The position numbers and the translations under genes are program-made. 64,000 nucleotides of DNA from Bartonella sp. HY038 (GTDB lineage Bacteria > Pseudomonadota > Alphaproteobacteria > Rhizobiales > Rhizobiaceae), in assembly GCF_014117425.1 (NCBI RefSeq), contig NZ_CP059725.1, forward strand, positions 310,001-374,000, given 5' to 3'. Below, one piece after another: positions 16,373 through 24,251 of this stretch; positions within the stretch are counted from its first letter, which is position 1; the number at the start of each line of letters is the position of its first letter. Under the pieces are notes generated by a model. It made no database searches. It was not told where the DNA came from and saw nothing but the letters and a program-made list of their open reading frames with translations.

Positions 16373-17374
16373 TTATAAATCATAGTTCGCAGCAGGTACA
16401 TTAAGCAAATAATTGACCTTACCATTTTTAATGTAATATTCTGCTTTACCATCCACTGATGCTGGAACGATTCTTTCAAGGACTGTTGACCCAAAGCGTG
16501 CATTTCCTGCATTGGTGAGATTGGCCGGGTTGAAAACTTCTTGCCACGTAATTTGGATGAAATTACTATTATCTTTATTGGTTTTTAAAATACAGTCGAT
16601 CTTGACAACGCCGCAGTCGCTTGCGAGTGCACCATAAGAAGACGAGTTGATGATAAGCTCATGAAAGGCAAGCCCTATATGCAATGCAGCGCTTGGAAAA
16701 AGGTAGGGATTTTCACCATGAATCATAAAGCGTCCGCTAGAATGCTCGGTATAACCCGTAGCTTGCGAGCTAATAAGATCCTTTAACAAGGCACCACGCC
16801 AGTTTGAATCCGTAACTAAGTCTTGGGAATGAGAAAGGGATTGGATACGCCCTTGATATTTTTTTAAAAAATCAGCAACAGAATCACTAAACCTAGCCGT
16901 TTGCGATGCAATGCTTTGCATGATTGCTAATAAGTTCTTGGAACGGTGACTGACTTCACGCAATAGTATTTTTAAAACTTGTTCACGTTGCCTTAGTTCT
17001 GAAACATTAACGCCAGTGGTTATTAAGCCAATAATTTCATCCTTATCGTTGCGGTGGCAATCGATTGAGAATTTAAGCCATGAAGGTTTAGCACCGTCGC
17101 CAATTTTTACCTCTACGGTATCGCCAGTACCGTTTTCGAGAACGGATTTTTTAGCCTTAACCATGAGGGAACTTGTTTCAGCATCAAATAAATCTCCGTC
17201 AAGGCAATGGGGTTTCCATAATGTTTCTAACTGCGGAGGTAAATTTTTTGCCCATTGAAAGATTAAGTCAGGAGTTTGGTAAAAAACACAAATATCTGCA
17301 TTGTGGATCGCTTGAATAAGGCCATCAATTTGTTCTTGATCAGTATTTGTTGTTTTTAGAACCTCTATGGCCAT
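16373..17374 (-). CDS. PAS-HWE histidine kinase, probable stress response input kinase
   Basis: This 333-residue soluble kinase has a PAS domain at about residues 15-128, then an HWE-type kinase core. The phospho-acceptor is His143 in EVSHRSKNLLAIMQSIA. The N-box is HELIINSSSYGAL (His238, Asn243), the WxE motif is WQE (277-279), and a G-box RFGSTVLERI lies near 293. So the elements needed for activity are present. Family knowledge: HWE/HisKA2 kinases phosphorylate PhyR to trigger the general stress response. It lies next to phyR with the same orientation, 271 bp downstream of it, between phyR and the tRNA. The signal sensed is unknown. Confidence 0.85.
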   Translation of the reverse strand: MAIEVLKTTNTDQEQIDGLIQAIHNADICVFYQTPDLIFQWAKNLPPQLETLWKPHCLDGDLFDAETSSLMVKAKKSVLENGTGDTVEVKIGDGAKPSWLKFSIDCHRNDKDEIIGLITTGVNVSELRQREQVLKILLREVSHRSKNLLAIMQSIASQTARFSDSVADFLKKYQGRIQSLSHSQDLVTDSNWRGALLKDLISSQATGYTEHSSGRFMIHGENPYLFPSAALHIGLAFHELIINSSSYGALASDCGVVKIDCILKTNKDNSNFIQITWQEVFNPANLTNAGNARFGSTVLERIVPASVDGKAEYYIKNGKVNYLLNVPAANYDL

Positions 17375-17644
17375 GCTGCTCGCCTATATTTTGTACAAAC
17401 CTACATCTTCATGCATGTTCGATAAGCTTCATATTATGCTAAATTAAAGTATTGATAATATCATCTAACGAAATTAGCCTTCTGTTGAAGCTTATTTTTA
17501 ATAATCAATATTAACCTATACCCTTTTTGGTTTATTTAAAAGGGTATAGCTATTCTTTTATATTTATACTGCTTGGTTAAAACCCAAAATAAAGTAAGAT
17601 AATCTTGATTTTATCAGAAGGGTTTTTAAAAAATTAAGCAATCT

Positions 17645-18436
17645 TTACCCATTATGGGCGTTTTCTTGAAAAAACAAAGCTTGGCTTATAAGTGCCTTAA
17701 CCATATCAGGATTAAATGGCTTGGTTACAAGAAATGTTGGCTCAGGGCGCAAGCCTGTCAATAGTCGCTCTGGAAAAGCGGTTATAAAAATGACTGGCAG
17801 AGCGTTATCGGCGAGTATATCGTTTACTGCGTCTATTCCTGAGCTTCCGTCAGCAAGCTGAATGTCAGCAAGAACCATACCGGGCTTTGATTCGTTAAAT
17901 AGCTTGACTGCCTCGTCACGTGTGCGGGCAATACCGACAACATCATGCCCCAAGCCTTCAACCAATTGCTCAATATCCATGGCGATGAGGGGTTCGTCCT
18001 CAATTATGAGGATTGTTGTTGCTACCTGCTCAGAAATGTCTTTTGATGCTTCACCCAGAAGATCAAGAAATTTGCCTTCGCTAACGCCTAAAACTTCACT
18101 GGCTTCCTTTTCATTAAACCCTTCAACCGCAACCAGCAAAAATGCTTGCCGTGCGCGCGGTGTAAGGTAAGATAATTTGGCATCGGGATGGGCAAATTTA
18201 TCAATTTGTGGCATTGGCTCAGGAATATTTGAAGATGTTTGGTCAAAAAGCCCACAAAACAAATGATAGACACTAATACGATCATTAGTTGATTTTGGAA
18301 AAATCGATATATCTGCTATCAATGCACCAAGCATTGAAGCAACATAAGCATCCCCTGACTGCTGGGAACCTGTAACTGCGCGTGCAAAGCGTCTTAAATA
18401 GGGAAGATGCGGTGCAATCCGTGTGGAAAGGGACAT
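17645..18436 (-). CDS. phyR: PhyR, general stress response anti-anti-sigma response regulator
   Basis: This 263-residue protein has a sigma-factor-like domain at the N-terminus (residues 1-135: LPYLRRFARAVTGSQQSGDAYV and LTPRARQAFLLVAVEGFNEKEASEVLGVSEGK). A receiver domain follows (about 140-260), with acidic pocket E146-D147-E148, phospho-acceptor Asp191 in LADIQLADGSSGID, Thr219 and Lys239. Family knowledge: once phosphorylated, PhyR's sigma mimic binds NepR and frees the sigma factor EcfG. It is divergent from nepR-ecfG, the standard alphaproteobacterial arrangement. The order receiver-last is the PhyR hallmark. Start by similarity of the N-terminal helix. Confidence 0.95.
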   Translation of the reverse strand: MSLSTRIAPHLPYLRRFARAVTGSQQSGDAYVASMLGALIADISIFPKSTNDRISVYHLFCGLFDQTSSNIPEPMPQIDKFAHPDAKLSYLTPRARQAFLLVAVEGFNEKEASEVLGVSEGKFLDLLGEASKDISEQVATTILIIEDEPLIAMDIEQLVEGLGHDVVGIARTRDEAVKLFNESKPGMVLADIQLADGSSGIDAVNDILADNALPVIFITAFPERLLTGLRPEPTFLVTKPFNPDMVKALISQALFFQENAHNG

Positions 18437-18515
18437 GCCATTTAGCTCCTTTTGGCCCTAAAAAATACAACTTTAGGGTATAATGCCTGACGAGGAAAAA
18501 AGTTTCATACAATTC

Positions 18516-18540
18516 GGAACTTTTTTTATTTTTACATGTT
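18516..18540 (+). promoter_or_regulatory. EcfG-type promoter upstream of nepR-ecfG
   Basis: GGAAC (18516-18520), a 16-nt spacer, then TGTT (18537-18540) fits the general-stress-response consensus GGAAC-N16/17-CGTT with one change in the -10. It faces nepR-ecfG, as expected for autoregulation by EcfG, and leaves a leader of roughly 125 nt. Confidence 0.7.
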
Positions 18541-18548
18541 CAACTATA

Positions 18549-18650
18549 GATGATAAAAAACATATATCACTTATCATCTATAGGTGGTAAAGAACATATA
18601 CCACTTATCATCTTTTGATGATAAAGAACATACATCACTTATATTTGTGG
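18549..18650 (+). repeat. Three 34-bp tandem repeats, each with a hairpin dyad, in the nepR leader
   Basis: Units begin at 18549, 18583 and 18617 with an exact period of 34 bp. Each starts with gatgataa or a variant (ggtggtaa in unit 2). Units 1 and 2 end in ttatcatc, so these two can each fold; unit 3 is degenerate at its 3' end (ttatattt). They lie between the EcfG-type promoter and the nepR ribosome site. Confidence 0.85.
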
Positions 18651-18673
18651 TTAAAGTTAAAAGGTTAGAAAAA

Positions 18674-18880
18674 ATGCAAAATAAAGAAGACAAAGGTGAA
18701 AATCGGGGTCAGCCTGTGTCTGATGAGTTATTTGGTTCTAACAGCCAAATCGCAAATCAGTTGCGTGCCTTTTATACTTCGATTCAAGAAGAAGAGATTC
18801 CAGATCGATTTTTGGATCTTCTCGAACAACTTGACGAAATAGAAATGAGTGGGCAAGCGAAAGGCTTTAAGGGGGAATAA
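18674..18880 (+). CDS. nepR: NepR, anti-sigma factor of the general stress response
   Basis: This 68-residue protein matches NepR in size and core: SQIANQLRAFYTSIQEEEIPDRFLDLLEQLDEIE holds the two helices that bind EcfG or the PhyR sigma mimic, with the conserved IPDRFLDLL. I chose the ATG at 18674; an upstream in-frame GTG at 18584 would translate the tandem-repeat leader, which is unlikely. It is followed by ecfG with the stop and next start separated by a single base. Family knowledge: NepR holds EcfG inactive until phosphorylated PhyR displaces it. Confidence 0.92.
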   Translation: MQNKEDKGENRGQPVSDELFGSNSQIANQLRAFYTSIQEEEIPDRFLDLLEQLDEIEMSGQAKGFKGE

Positions 18881-18881
18881 A

Positions 18882-19436
18882 GTGACTGGTGAAGCAAACG
18901 ATTTTCGACGAAATATGTTGGCAACTTTGCCGCAATTGCGCGCATTTGCTGTATCATTAACCGGCGCTTATGACCGGGCTGATGATCTTGTGCAAGATAC
19001 CATCATGAAAGCATGGGGCAAGCAAGATAGTTTTGAGGCGGGTACAAATATAAAGGCTTGGCTTTTTACTATTTTGCGTAATGAATTTTTTAGCAAAATG
19101 CGCAAACGTGGGCGTGAAGTTCAAGACCCAGATAATGTCTTTACCGATAATATGGCTGTGCATCCTTCACAATATGGTGCTTTAGATTTACAAGATTTCA
19201 AAAAAGCTTTGGAACAATTGCCAGCCGATCAGCGTGAAGCAATTATTCTTATCGGCGCTTCAGGTTTCTCTTATGAAGAAGCGGCGGAGATTAGCGGTTG
19301 TGCGGTTGGTACGGTTAAAAGTCGCGTTAGTCGCGCCCGTATTCGATTGCAAGAGCTTTTAGGTGTTGATGGCGAATCTGATTATGGACCGGATGCAGAT
19401 TCTGCCGGTGCAACCATGCGCTCATTTAGTGTATAA
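18882..19436 (+). CDS. ecfG: EcfG, general stress response ECF sigma factor
   Basis: This 184-residue sigma factor starts at a GTG with GGGGG six bases upstream. Region 2 is LPQLRAFAVSLTGAYDRADDLVQDTIMKAW and IKAWLFTILRNEFFSKMRKRGRE. Region 4 is LPADQREAIILIGASGFSYEEAAEISGCAVGTVKSRVSRARIRLQELL. The sequence is the EcfG/RpoE1 type of Brucella and Bartonella relatives. It directs transcription from GGAAC...GTT promoters, including probably its own upstream of nepR. The gene is co-transcribed with nepR, its inhibitor. The 256 bp after it show no gene. Confidence 0.95.
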   Translation: MTGEANDFRRNMLATLPQLRAFAVSLTGAYDRADDLVQDTIMKAWGKQDSFEAGTNIKAWLFTILRNEFFSKMRKRGREVQDPDNVFTDNMAVHPSQYGALDLQDFKKALEQLPADQREAIILIGASGFSYEEAAEISGCAVGTVKSRVSRARIRLQELLGVDGESDYGPDADSAGATMRSFSV

Positions 19437-19692
19437 ATTTTGATAAGCCATGCGGGGGCTTATCCATAAATAAATTTTCTTACATATTAGGTAAGCAAGT
19501 CCATTCGATCAATAATACTTATATTTGCTAAAATAATTTAATTGTATATTTAGTAATATTTAATTTGCGTATTTTATTACTTAACAATCAGACCATCTAA
19601 TTGATTTAAAAATAAAAAATCAATTAATATGTTGATTGGCGAAGCTAGTGATTAAAGCTTTCACAAAATCTCAATAAAAAGAAATGCAAAAA

Positions 19693-19893
19693 TCATTTTT
19701 CATTCTCATCATTTATTGGTTTACCAGGTAAGACATAACGACCTGATAGCCAACGGTTAAGATCCATTGATCTACAGCCTGAAGAGCAAAATGGATAAGT
19801 GCTGCGGCTAGACAGTTTTCCACATTCTGGGCAGGGTACGGGTGGGCGCAATGGTGTTACGTTGTCGCTTAAAGCATTATTTTTATCAGTCAT
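19693..19893 (-). CDS. yacG: YacG, zinc-binding DNA gyrase inhibitor family
   Basis: This 66-residue protein has the YacG four-cysteine site: CPECGK at residues 21-26 and [16 protein letters not shown] about 12 residues on. The C-terminus is acidic and short. Family knowledge: E. coli YacG binds GyrB and inhibits gyrase. Rhizobiales homologues often sit after a maf-like or coaE gene, but here it stands alone between ecfG and an HWE kinase. The motif is clear; the gyrase role in this organism is by family only. Confidence 0.88.
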   Translation of the reverse strand: MTDKNNALSDNVTPLRPPVPCPECGKLSSRSTYPFCSSGCRSMDLNRWLSGRYVLPGKPINDENEK

Positions 19894-20123
19894 TTTTATC
19901 TACTTGTCGTGATGTGCAGCTGAGCTAGTTAACATGGAGCCTTTTAAAAGCCTTATAGCCCTAGTTCAAGCAAATTTAGTGACAATAACACAAAATTTGC
20001 CTATAATTATCGAGTGAAAAAATATGCCAAGACAGCTCTGCGTTAGTTAAAGACAATGAATATCTATTTGTTTCTAGCCATAAATTTAGACGCATATTGC
20101 TGTTGAGTACTGCGCAAAAACTT

Positions 20124-21137
20124 CTAATCATCCAGATAAAGTTTGATATAACAGCTAAATCCATCAGGCTTATAATCAGTTGAGATTTTATTGCGTACAT
20201 CAATGCCAAGACTACGTTGTATTAGTTTAGAACCGAAGCCGTCTCTCCCTTTTTTAAACGGCTCAGAAGAATTGTCTTCCTGCTTTATATTATTATTTGT
20301 AAATTTTTCTTCCCATAAAATATCGATTGCACCATCTTTTTGTAATTGCCAATGAATTGACAATGCCCCATCCGGCACCGCTAATGCTCCATATTTCAAT
20401 GCATTGGTTGCCAATTCATGCAAGGTCAGACTTAACGGTAAACAATAGCGTTTTGGCAAATTTACAGAAGGTCCTTCAATTGTAATATTGGGAAAAGTTT
20501 CAAGGCTTGTTGCAATAGAATCTTTAATAATATTGCGTAGATCAAGCTTCAATATGCTTTCACCAGCAATGGCATTTTGAGCTGAATTTAATATTTCAAG
20601 TCGATTGTAAATTTTTTGCCGGGCACTGCTAATATCATCACTTGTTTTAAGGGTTTGCAATACAATTGCTTTGGCAACTGAAATAATGTTCTTAATACGA
20701 TGAATCGATTCGCCATTTAACAGCTTTACTTCTTCTTCATATTCACGCCGTTTAGTGACATCTACTCCTTGCACATAGATCCCAATCATTTCACCGCTGG
20801 CGGATCGCAATGGTTGGTGAATCATATCCACATAACGGGTAACGGGGTGATCACTACCTGGAGGCTGTACCAAAATTGGTATGTCATTACCAATATAGGG
20901 CTCGCCGGTTTCCCAAACTCTATCAAGCTTTTCGCGCACTGCATCACGAGCAAATTCAGGTACAATTTCATCAACTGTATGGCCGATAAGATCAGTTTGC
21001 CAAACGAGCTCTTCTAGGGCCTTATTGGTTATATATATCTCATGTTGCCGGTGAAGATACACAATAACAAAGCCGGGAGCCTGTGCGATAAGCTCCCTTA
21101 AAAAATTGATGTCGGAAATAACTTTTTCCTTTACCAT
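20124..21137 (-). CDS. PAS-HWE histidine kinase (competent paralogue)
   Basis: This 337-residue kinase has a PAS domain (about residues 5-130, with APGFVIVYLHRQHEIYITN and GIYVQGVDVTKR). The HWE core is complete: phospho-acceptor His146 in ESIHRIKN, N-box LHELATNALKYGAL (His240, Asn245), WEE at 275-277 and G-box DGFGSKLIQRSL at 299-310. It is the probable parent of the two following plus-strand paralogues, which share its PAS domain and align without gaps through the phospho-acceptor position. It likely phosphorylates PhyR. It diverges from the first paralogue across 455 bp. Confidence 0.88.
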   Translation of the reverse strand: MVKEKVISDINFLRELIAQAPGFVIVYLHRQHEIYITNKALEELVWQTDLIGHTVDEIVPEFARDAVREKLDRVWETGEPYIGNDIPILVQPPGSDHPVTRYVDMIHQPLRSASGEMIGIYVQGVDVTKRREYEEEVKLLNGESIHRIKNIISVAKAIVLQTLKTSDDISSARQKIYNRLEILNSAQNAIAGESILKLDLRNIIKDSIATSLETFPNITIEGPSVNLPKRYCLPLSLTLHELATNALKYGALAVPDGALSIHWQLQKDGAIDILWEEKFTNNNIKQEDNSSEPFKKGRDGFGSKLIQRSLGIDVRNKISTDYKPDGFSCYIKLYLDD

Positions 21138-21592
21138 CGCAAATGCCCAACCCCATTAACATTTCATAAGACAGAATCAATTTTATATATAAAAAATCAC
21201 GATAGCATCATTTGGACTCAGGAAATAATATTTAAACATTTAACAGCTTTTCGCTTTTAATTATCTCATTTAGTTGGACAGAAGTTTGAATAAAAATTGT
21301 CAAAGCGGTTCTGTAAGATATTTTGCCAATTAGCGTATCGTTAAACTTCAATCAAAAAATTTTTACAAAAATTAACCGAGCAAACCTTTCAATTGTCTTT
21401 AACCGCCATAACTAACGAAATTAGGTGCGGTATTGTAGTATTTTTCAAAGCTAGGAAAAAAAAAGGCTTAAATTTGACTGTTATCAAAGCAAAAGAATGT
21501 TTGTAATTTATTGATCTTTCTATTTTTCAATATTCAATTTCATTTTTGCTGCATCTTTAAGACTAGATTTAAAATTTATGAGGTAATATTGA
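21138..21592. other. Intergenic between divergent kinase paralogues
   Basis: AT-rich, no ORF above about 30 codons with a ribosome site, no GGAAC-N16-GTT promoter seen on either strand. It must hold the promoters of the two flanking genes. Confidence 0.5.
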
Positions 21593-22567
21593 GTGTATGC
21601 AAAGGAAATTTTGTCTGAGCTCGATTTTTTAAGGCAAGTCGTCGCGCAGGCTCCAGGTTTTGTTACTGTATTTTTGGGTCGTGAATATCGCTATGCTTTT
21701 ATGAATAGAGGCATGGAAGTGATGCTGCGCGGACGCAATGTTATCGGCCAAACCGTTTTTGAAACCTTGCCCGCTGATCTTTGTCATGAAATTACAAATC
21801 GACTTGACCGCGTTTGGAAAACCGGAAAACCTTTCATGGCCAAAGCCTTAGCCTATCGAACTTACGATAAGAATAAGAATGATATTATTGTGCGTTATGG
21901 TGACTTTTTGCATCAACCGATTAAAAACCATGATGGCAAAATGGTGGGCATCTATGTGCAAGGGATTGATGTTACCGATCGAAAAATTGCACAAGAAAAT
22001 TTGGCGTTTTTAAAGCATCAGTCTATAAGCCTTATGCGTGATATTATAATCATGATCGAAAACTCGGTTGATCATGCATTAGAAACAGCTGATAATCTGG
22101 ATAGTGTTTATAACGACGTGCAACGTCGCTTTGATTTATTGGCAGAGTTACAGGCAAGTTTTTTAAGCAATACGAATGGCAATAGAAGTCTACACAGCAT
22201 TATTCGAAGCGCGATATCGCTCATAATGCCTAATGCGCAAGCTATAAAAATTAGTGGGCAACCAATTGAACTAGACCGCAATTACCAATTAGCTTTGGTG
22301 TTGTTGATGCAAGACATGGCACGCAATGCTATTAAAAACGGGGTAGCGCCTGAAAAAATCCATATAAGTTGGAAGCGAAACGGCCAAAATAAGATAAATA
22401 TAGCTTGGCAAGAAAAAGCGATCGAAACGGATAAGTGTCAATTATCAAGCCTTGATAGCACTGTTGTAAATAGATTAATGACGCTGAACCAGAAAAATAA
22501 GATAAAATCGTCAAGACGTTCGCAAAATATTGAATATGTACTTGACCTATGTCTTGAAGGTGCATGA
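21593..22567 (+). CDS. PAS protein with degenerate HWE kinase domain (pseudokinase 1)
   Basis: This 324-residue protein starts at a GTG after GAGG. The PAS domain (residues 5-130: APGFVTVFLGREYRYAFMNRG, GIYVQGIDVTDRK) closely matches the kinase at 20124-21137. In the kinase part the phospho-acceptor position 146 is Ser (KHQSISLMRD in place of NGESIHRIKN). The N-box is MQDMARNAIKNG, with His240 changed to Gln but Asn245 kept. AWQE keeps the WxE motif. The glycine-rich ATP lid is gone (DSTVVNRLMTLNQ). So it should not autophosphorylate. The frame is intact over 975 bp, which suggests selection for a sensing or partner-binding role. It is inferred to modulate the neighbouring kinases. Confidence 0.8.
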   Translation: MYAKEILSELDFLRQVVAQAPGFVTVFLGREYRYAFMNRGMEVMLRGRNVIGQTVFETLPADLCHEITNRLDRVWKTGKPFMAKALAYRTYDKNKNDIIVRYGDFLHQPIKNHDGKMVGIYVQGIDVTDRKIAQENLAFLKHQSISLMRDIIIMIENSVDHALETADNLDSVYNDVQRRFDLLAELQASFLSNTNGNRSLHSIIRSAISLIMPNAQAIKISGQPIELDRNYQLALVLLMQDMARNAIKNGVAPEKIHISWKRNGQNKINIAWQEKAIETDKCQLSSLDSTVVNRLMTLNQKNKIKSSRRSQNIEYVLDLCLEGA

Positions 22568-22924
22568 GCATAGGGAGATATTATCATCTTACTGTTTAAC
22601 TGTGGAAATTAATAGCAATGTTTAACCAGGCATTCTATTGCAGGTGCAATAAGTTATAGTGGTCATTTACTTAACATGATTATTTATGGCTCGCGCGCTT
22701 AGAGCATATTAATTCAGTTTTAATTGTAGTTTTCATATAAACAATTGCCTAAAATTAAAACTTTGCTCTATTTATTGGCTCCTTAAAATCTGTTTGCTTT
22801 GATAAAAGTCACTCAAGCGCGCAACCAATTATCAGTTTTATGCGTTGTTACCATATCGATCATGACTTACTGTGGAATGCGCTTATTTTTAAGTGATCTA
22901 TTTACCTTCTAATTAATCAATTAG
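22568..22924. other. Intergenic between the pseudokinase paralogues
   Basis: No ORF. It contains an imperfect inverted repeat around 22700-22775 (agttttaatt and aattaaaact words), and nothing else that can be named. Confidence 0.45.
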
Positions 22925-23989
22925 ATGAATTCCCTTCAAAAGTCACACCTATTTTCCTGCATTGCTCAGCAAATTTTCGCTTGGCTTAAGATGCGTTGTT
23001 TGAATTGGATATTTATTTTGACTAACGTTAAAAAACTTCCAGAATTGGCATTTTTACAGGATTTGCTCGCGCAAGCCCCAGGATTTGTGATGATTTTTTT
23101 AGGAGAAGATTACCGGTTCGCTTTTACAAATAAGGAAGTTGAAGTGATGCTTGGTGGTATGGATGTAATCGGTTTAAGCATTAAAGAACTTGCACCTGAA
23201 CCATTACGAAAGGATATAGTCGGCCGTTTAGATTCAGTTTGGAAAACTGGAAAACCATTTATGGCGCGTGAGCTGCCTTATCGTGCTTTTATCAATAACG
23301 GTCCTGACTTTAAAATTCGCTATGCCGATTTTTTGCATCATCCTATTCGCGACAAGGAAGGCGAGATTATTGGCATTTATGTGCAGGGAACAGATGTAAC
23401 AGAACGTAAGCATTTTCATGAAAATCTTGCTTTATTGAAACAACAATCGGTAAGCGTGGTTCGTGATATAGTCAAAATGATTGAGCGTTCAGTTGATGAA
23501 GTATTAAGCCGTGAAAGTGATACAGTAAGCGCTGAAATGGAATTACAACGCCGCTTTGATCTCTTGGTTGAAGTTCAAGCATCTTTTATTGATATGCAGG
23601 GCTTATCTAAAGATATTGAGGAAACTATCAGGAATGCATTATCATTAATGGTGGCTGATATCAGCGCTATTTCTATTAAGGGCGATCGTGTTGCTTTGAG
23701 TGCGCTTTACCAACCTCCTTTGATACTTTTAATACAAGGGCTCATTCACGATGCGATTGACAATAATATTGAGCTTAAAAATATTAACATATATTGGCGC
23801 GTCTTGGATAACAATATGTTGAATATTGTTTGGCGAGAACAAAGGCTCAATTCACTCCATGATACTAATGGCGATATTGACAATAGCCTTATTTATCGTT
23901 TGATTAATATTAATCCTAACAATAATCTTTCCACACTTCAGGAAGATGGCGTTTTGGAATATAATATTGATATATGTCTTGATGTTTGA
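22925..23989 (+). CDS. PAS protein with degenerate HWE kinase domain (pseudokinase 2)
   Basis: This protein is up to 354 residues and a tandem paralogue of pseudokinase 1. The PAS segment APGFVMIFLGEDYRFAFTNKEVEVMLGG and the end GIYVQGTDVTERK match. The phospho-acceptor site reads KQQSVSVVRD, with Ser for His. The N-box LIQGLIHDAIDNN has lost both His and Asn. VWREQ keeps WxE, and no G-box is seen. The decay goes further than in pseudokinase 1, yet the frame is open throughout. The start is uncertain: the ATG at 22925 has no clear ribosome site, and similarity to the paralogue begins only at about residue 33, near a TTG at 23018. Confidence 0.72.
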   Translation: MNSLQKSHLFSCIAQQIFAWLKMRCLNWIFILTNVKKLPELAFLQDLLAQAPGFVMIFLGEDYRFAFTNKEVEVMLGGMDVIGLSIKELAPEPLRKDIVGRLDSVWKTGKPFMARELPYRAFINNGPDFKIRYADFLHHPIRDKEGEIIGIYVQGTDVTERKHFHENLALLKQQSVSVVRDIVKMIERSVDEVLSRESDTVSAEMELQRRFDLLVEVQASFIDMQGLSKDIEETIRNALSLMVADISAISIKGDRVALSALYQPPLILLIQGLIHDAIDNNIELKNINIYWRVLDNNMLNIVWREQRLNSLHDTNGDIDNSLIYRLININPNNNLSTLQEDGVLEYNIDICLDV

Positions 23990-23994
23990 GGCAA

Positions 23995-24133
23995 GCATTT
24001 TAGAAAAAGTGCGTAGCGGTTTTTCGTTAAAAAATGCGTAGAAAAAAGCATTTTAGAAAAGTGTGTAGCGGTTTTTCGTTAAGAAATGCGTAGAAAAAAG
24101 CATTTTAGAAAAAGGTGCATGCGGTTTTTCGTC
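23995..24133. repeat. Three tandem copies of a 52-53-bp intergenic repeat
   Basis: Units begin with gcattttagaaaa at 23995, 24048 and 24100; the third is truncated. Each has the words gtagcggtttttcgt and aaatgcgtag, so the parts can pair imperfectly. The layout recalls dispersed palindromic intergenic repeats of Rhizobiales. The array directly follows pseudokinase 2. Confidence 0.85.
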
Positions 24134-24201
24134 ATACCATGTAAGGCTTAGCTGCTGGATGATAACCGATAAGACTAATGATGAGATCTCGTTAAGCACC
24201 T

Positions 24202-24236
24202 ATAAAAATCCCCAAAATAGGTATTCCATTTTGGGG
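24202..24236 (-). terminator. Rho-independent terminator of asd
   Basis: A 9-bp perfect stem (ccccaaaat / attttgggg) with a 9-nt loop is followed on the minus strand by ATTTTTAT, 15 bp after the asd stop. Confidence 0.8.
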
Positions 24237-24251
24237 ATAGATTGTCGTCAT

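Noticed and set aside
18584..18673. Longer NepR start at a GTG
   Set aside because: It would translate the tandem-repeat leader, and NepR proteins are about 60-70 residues long.
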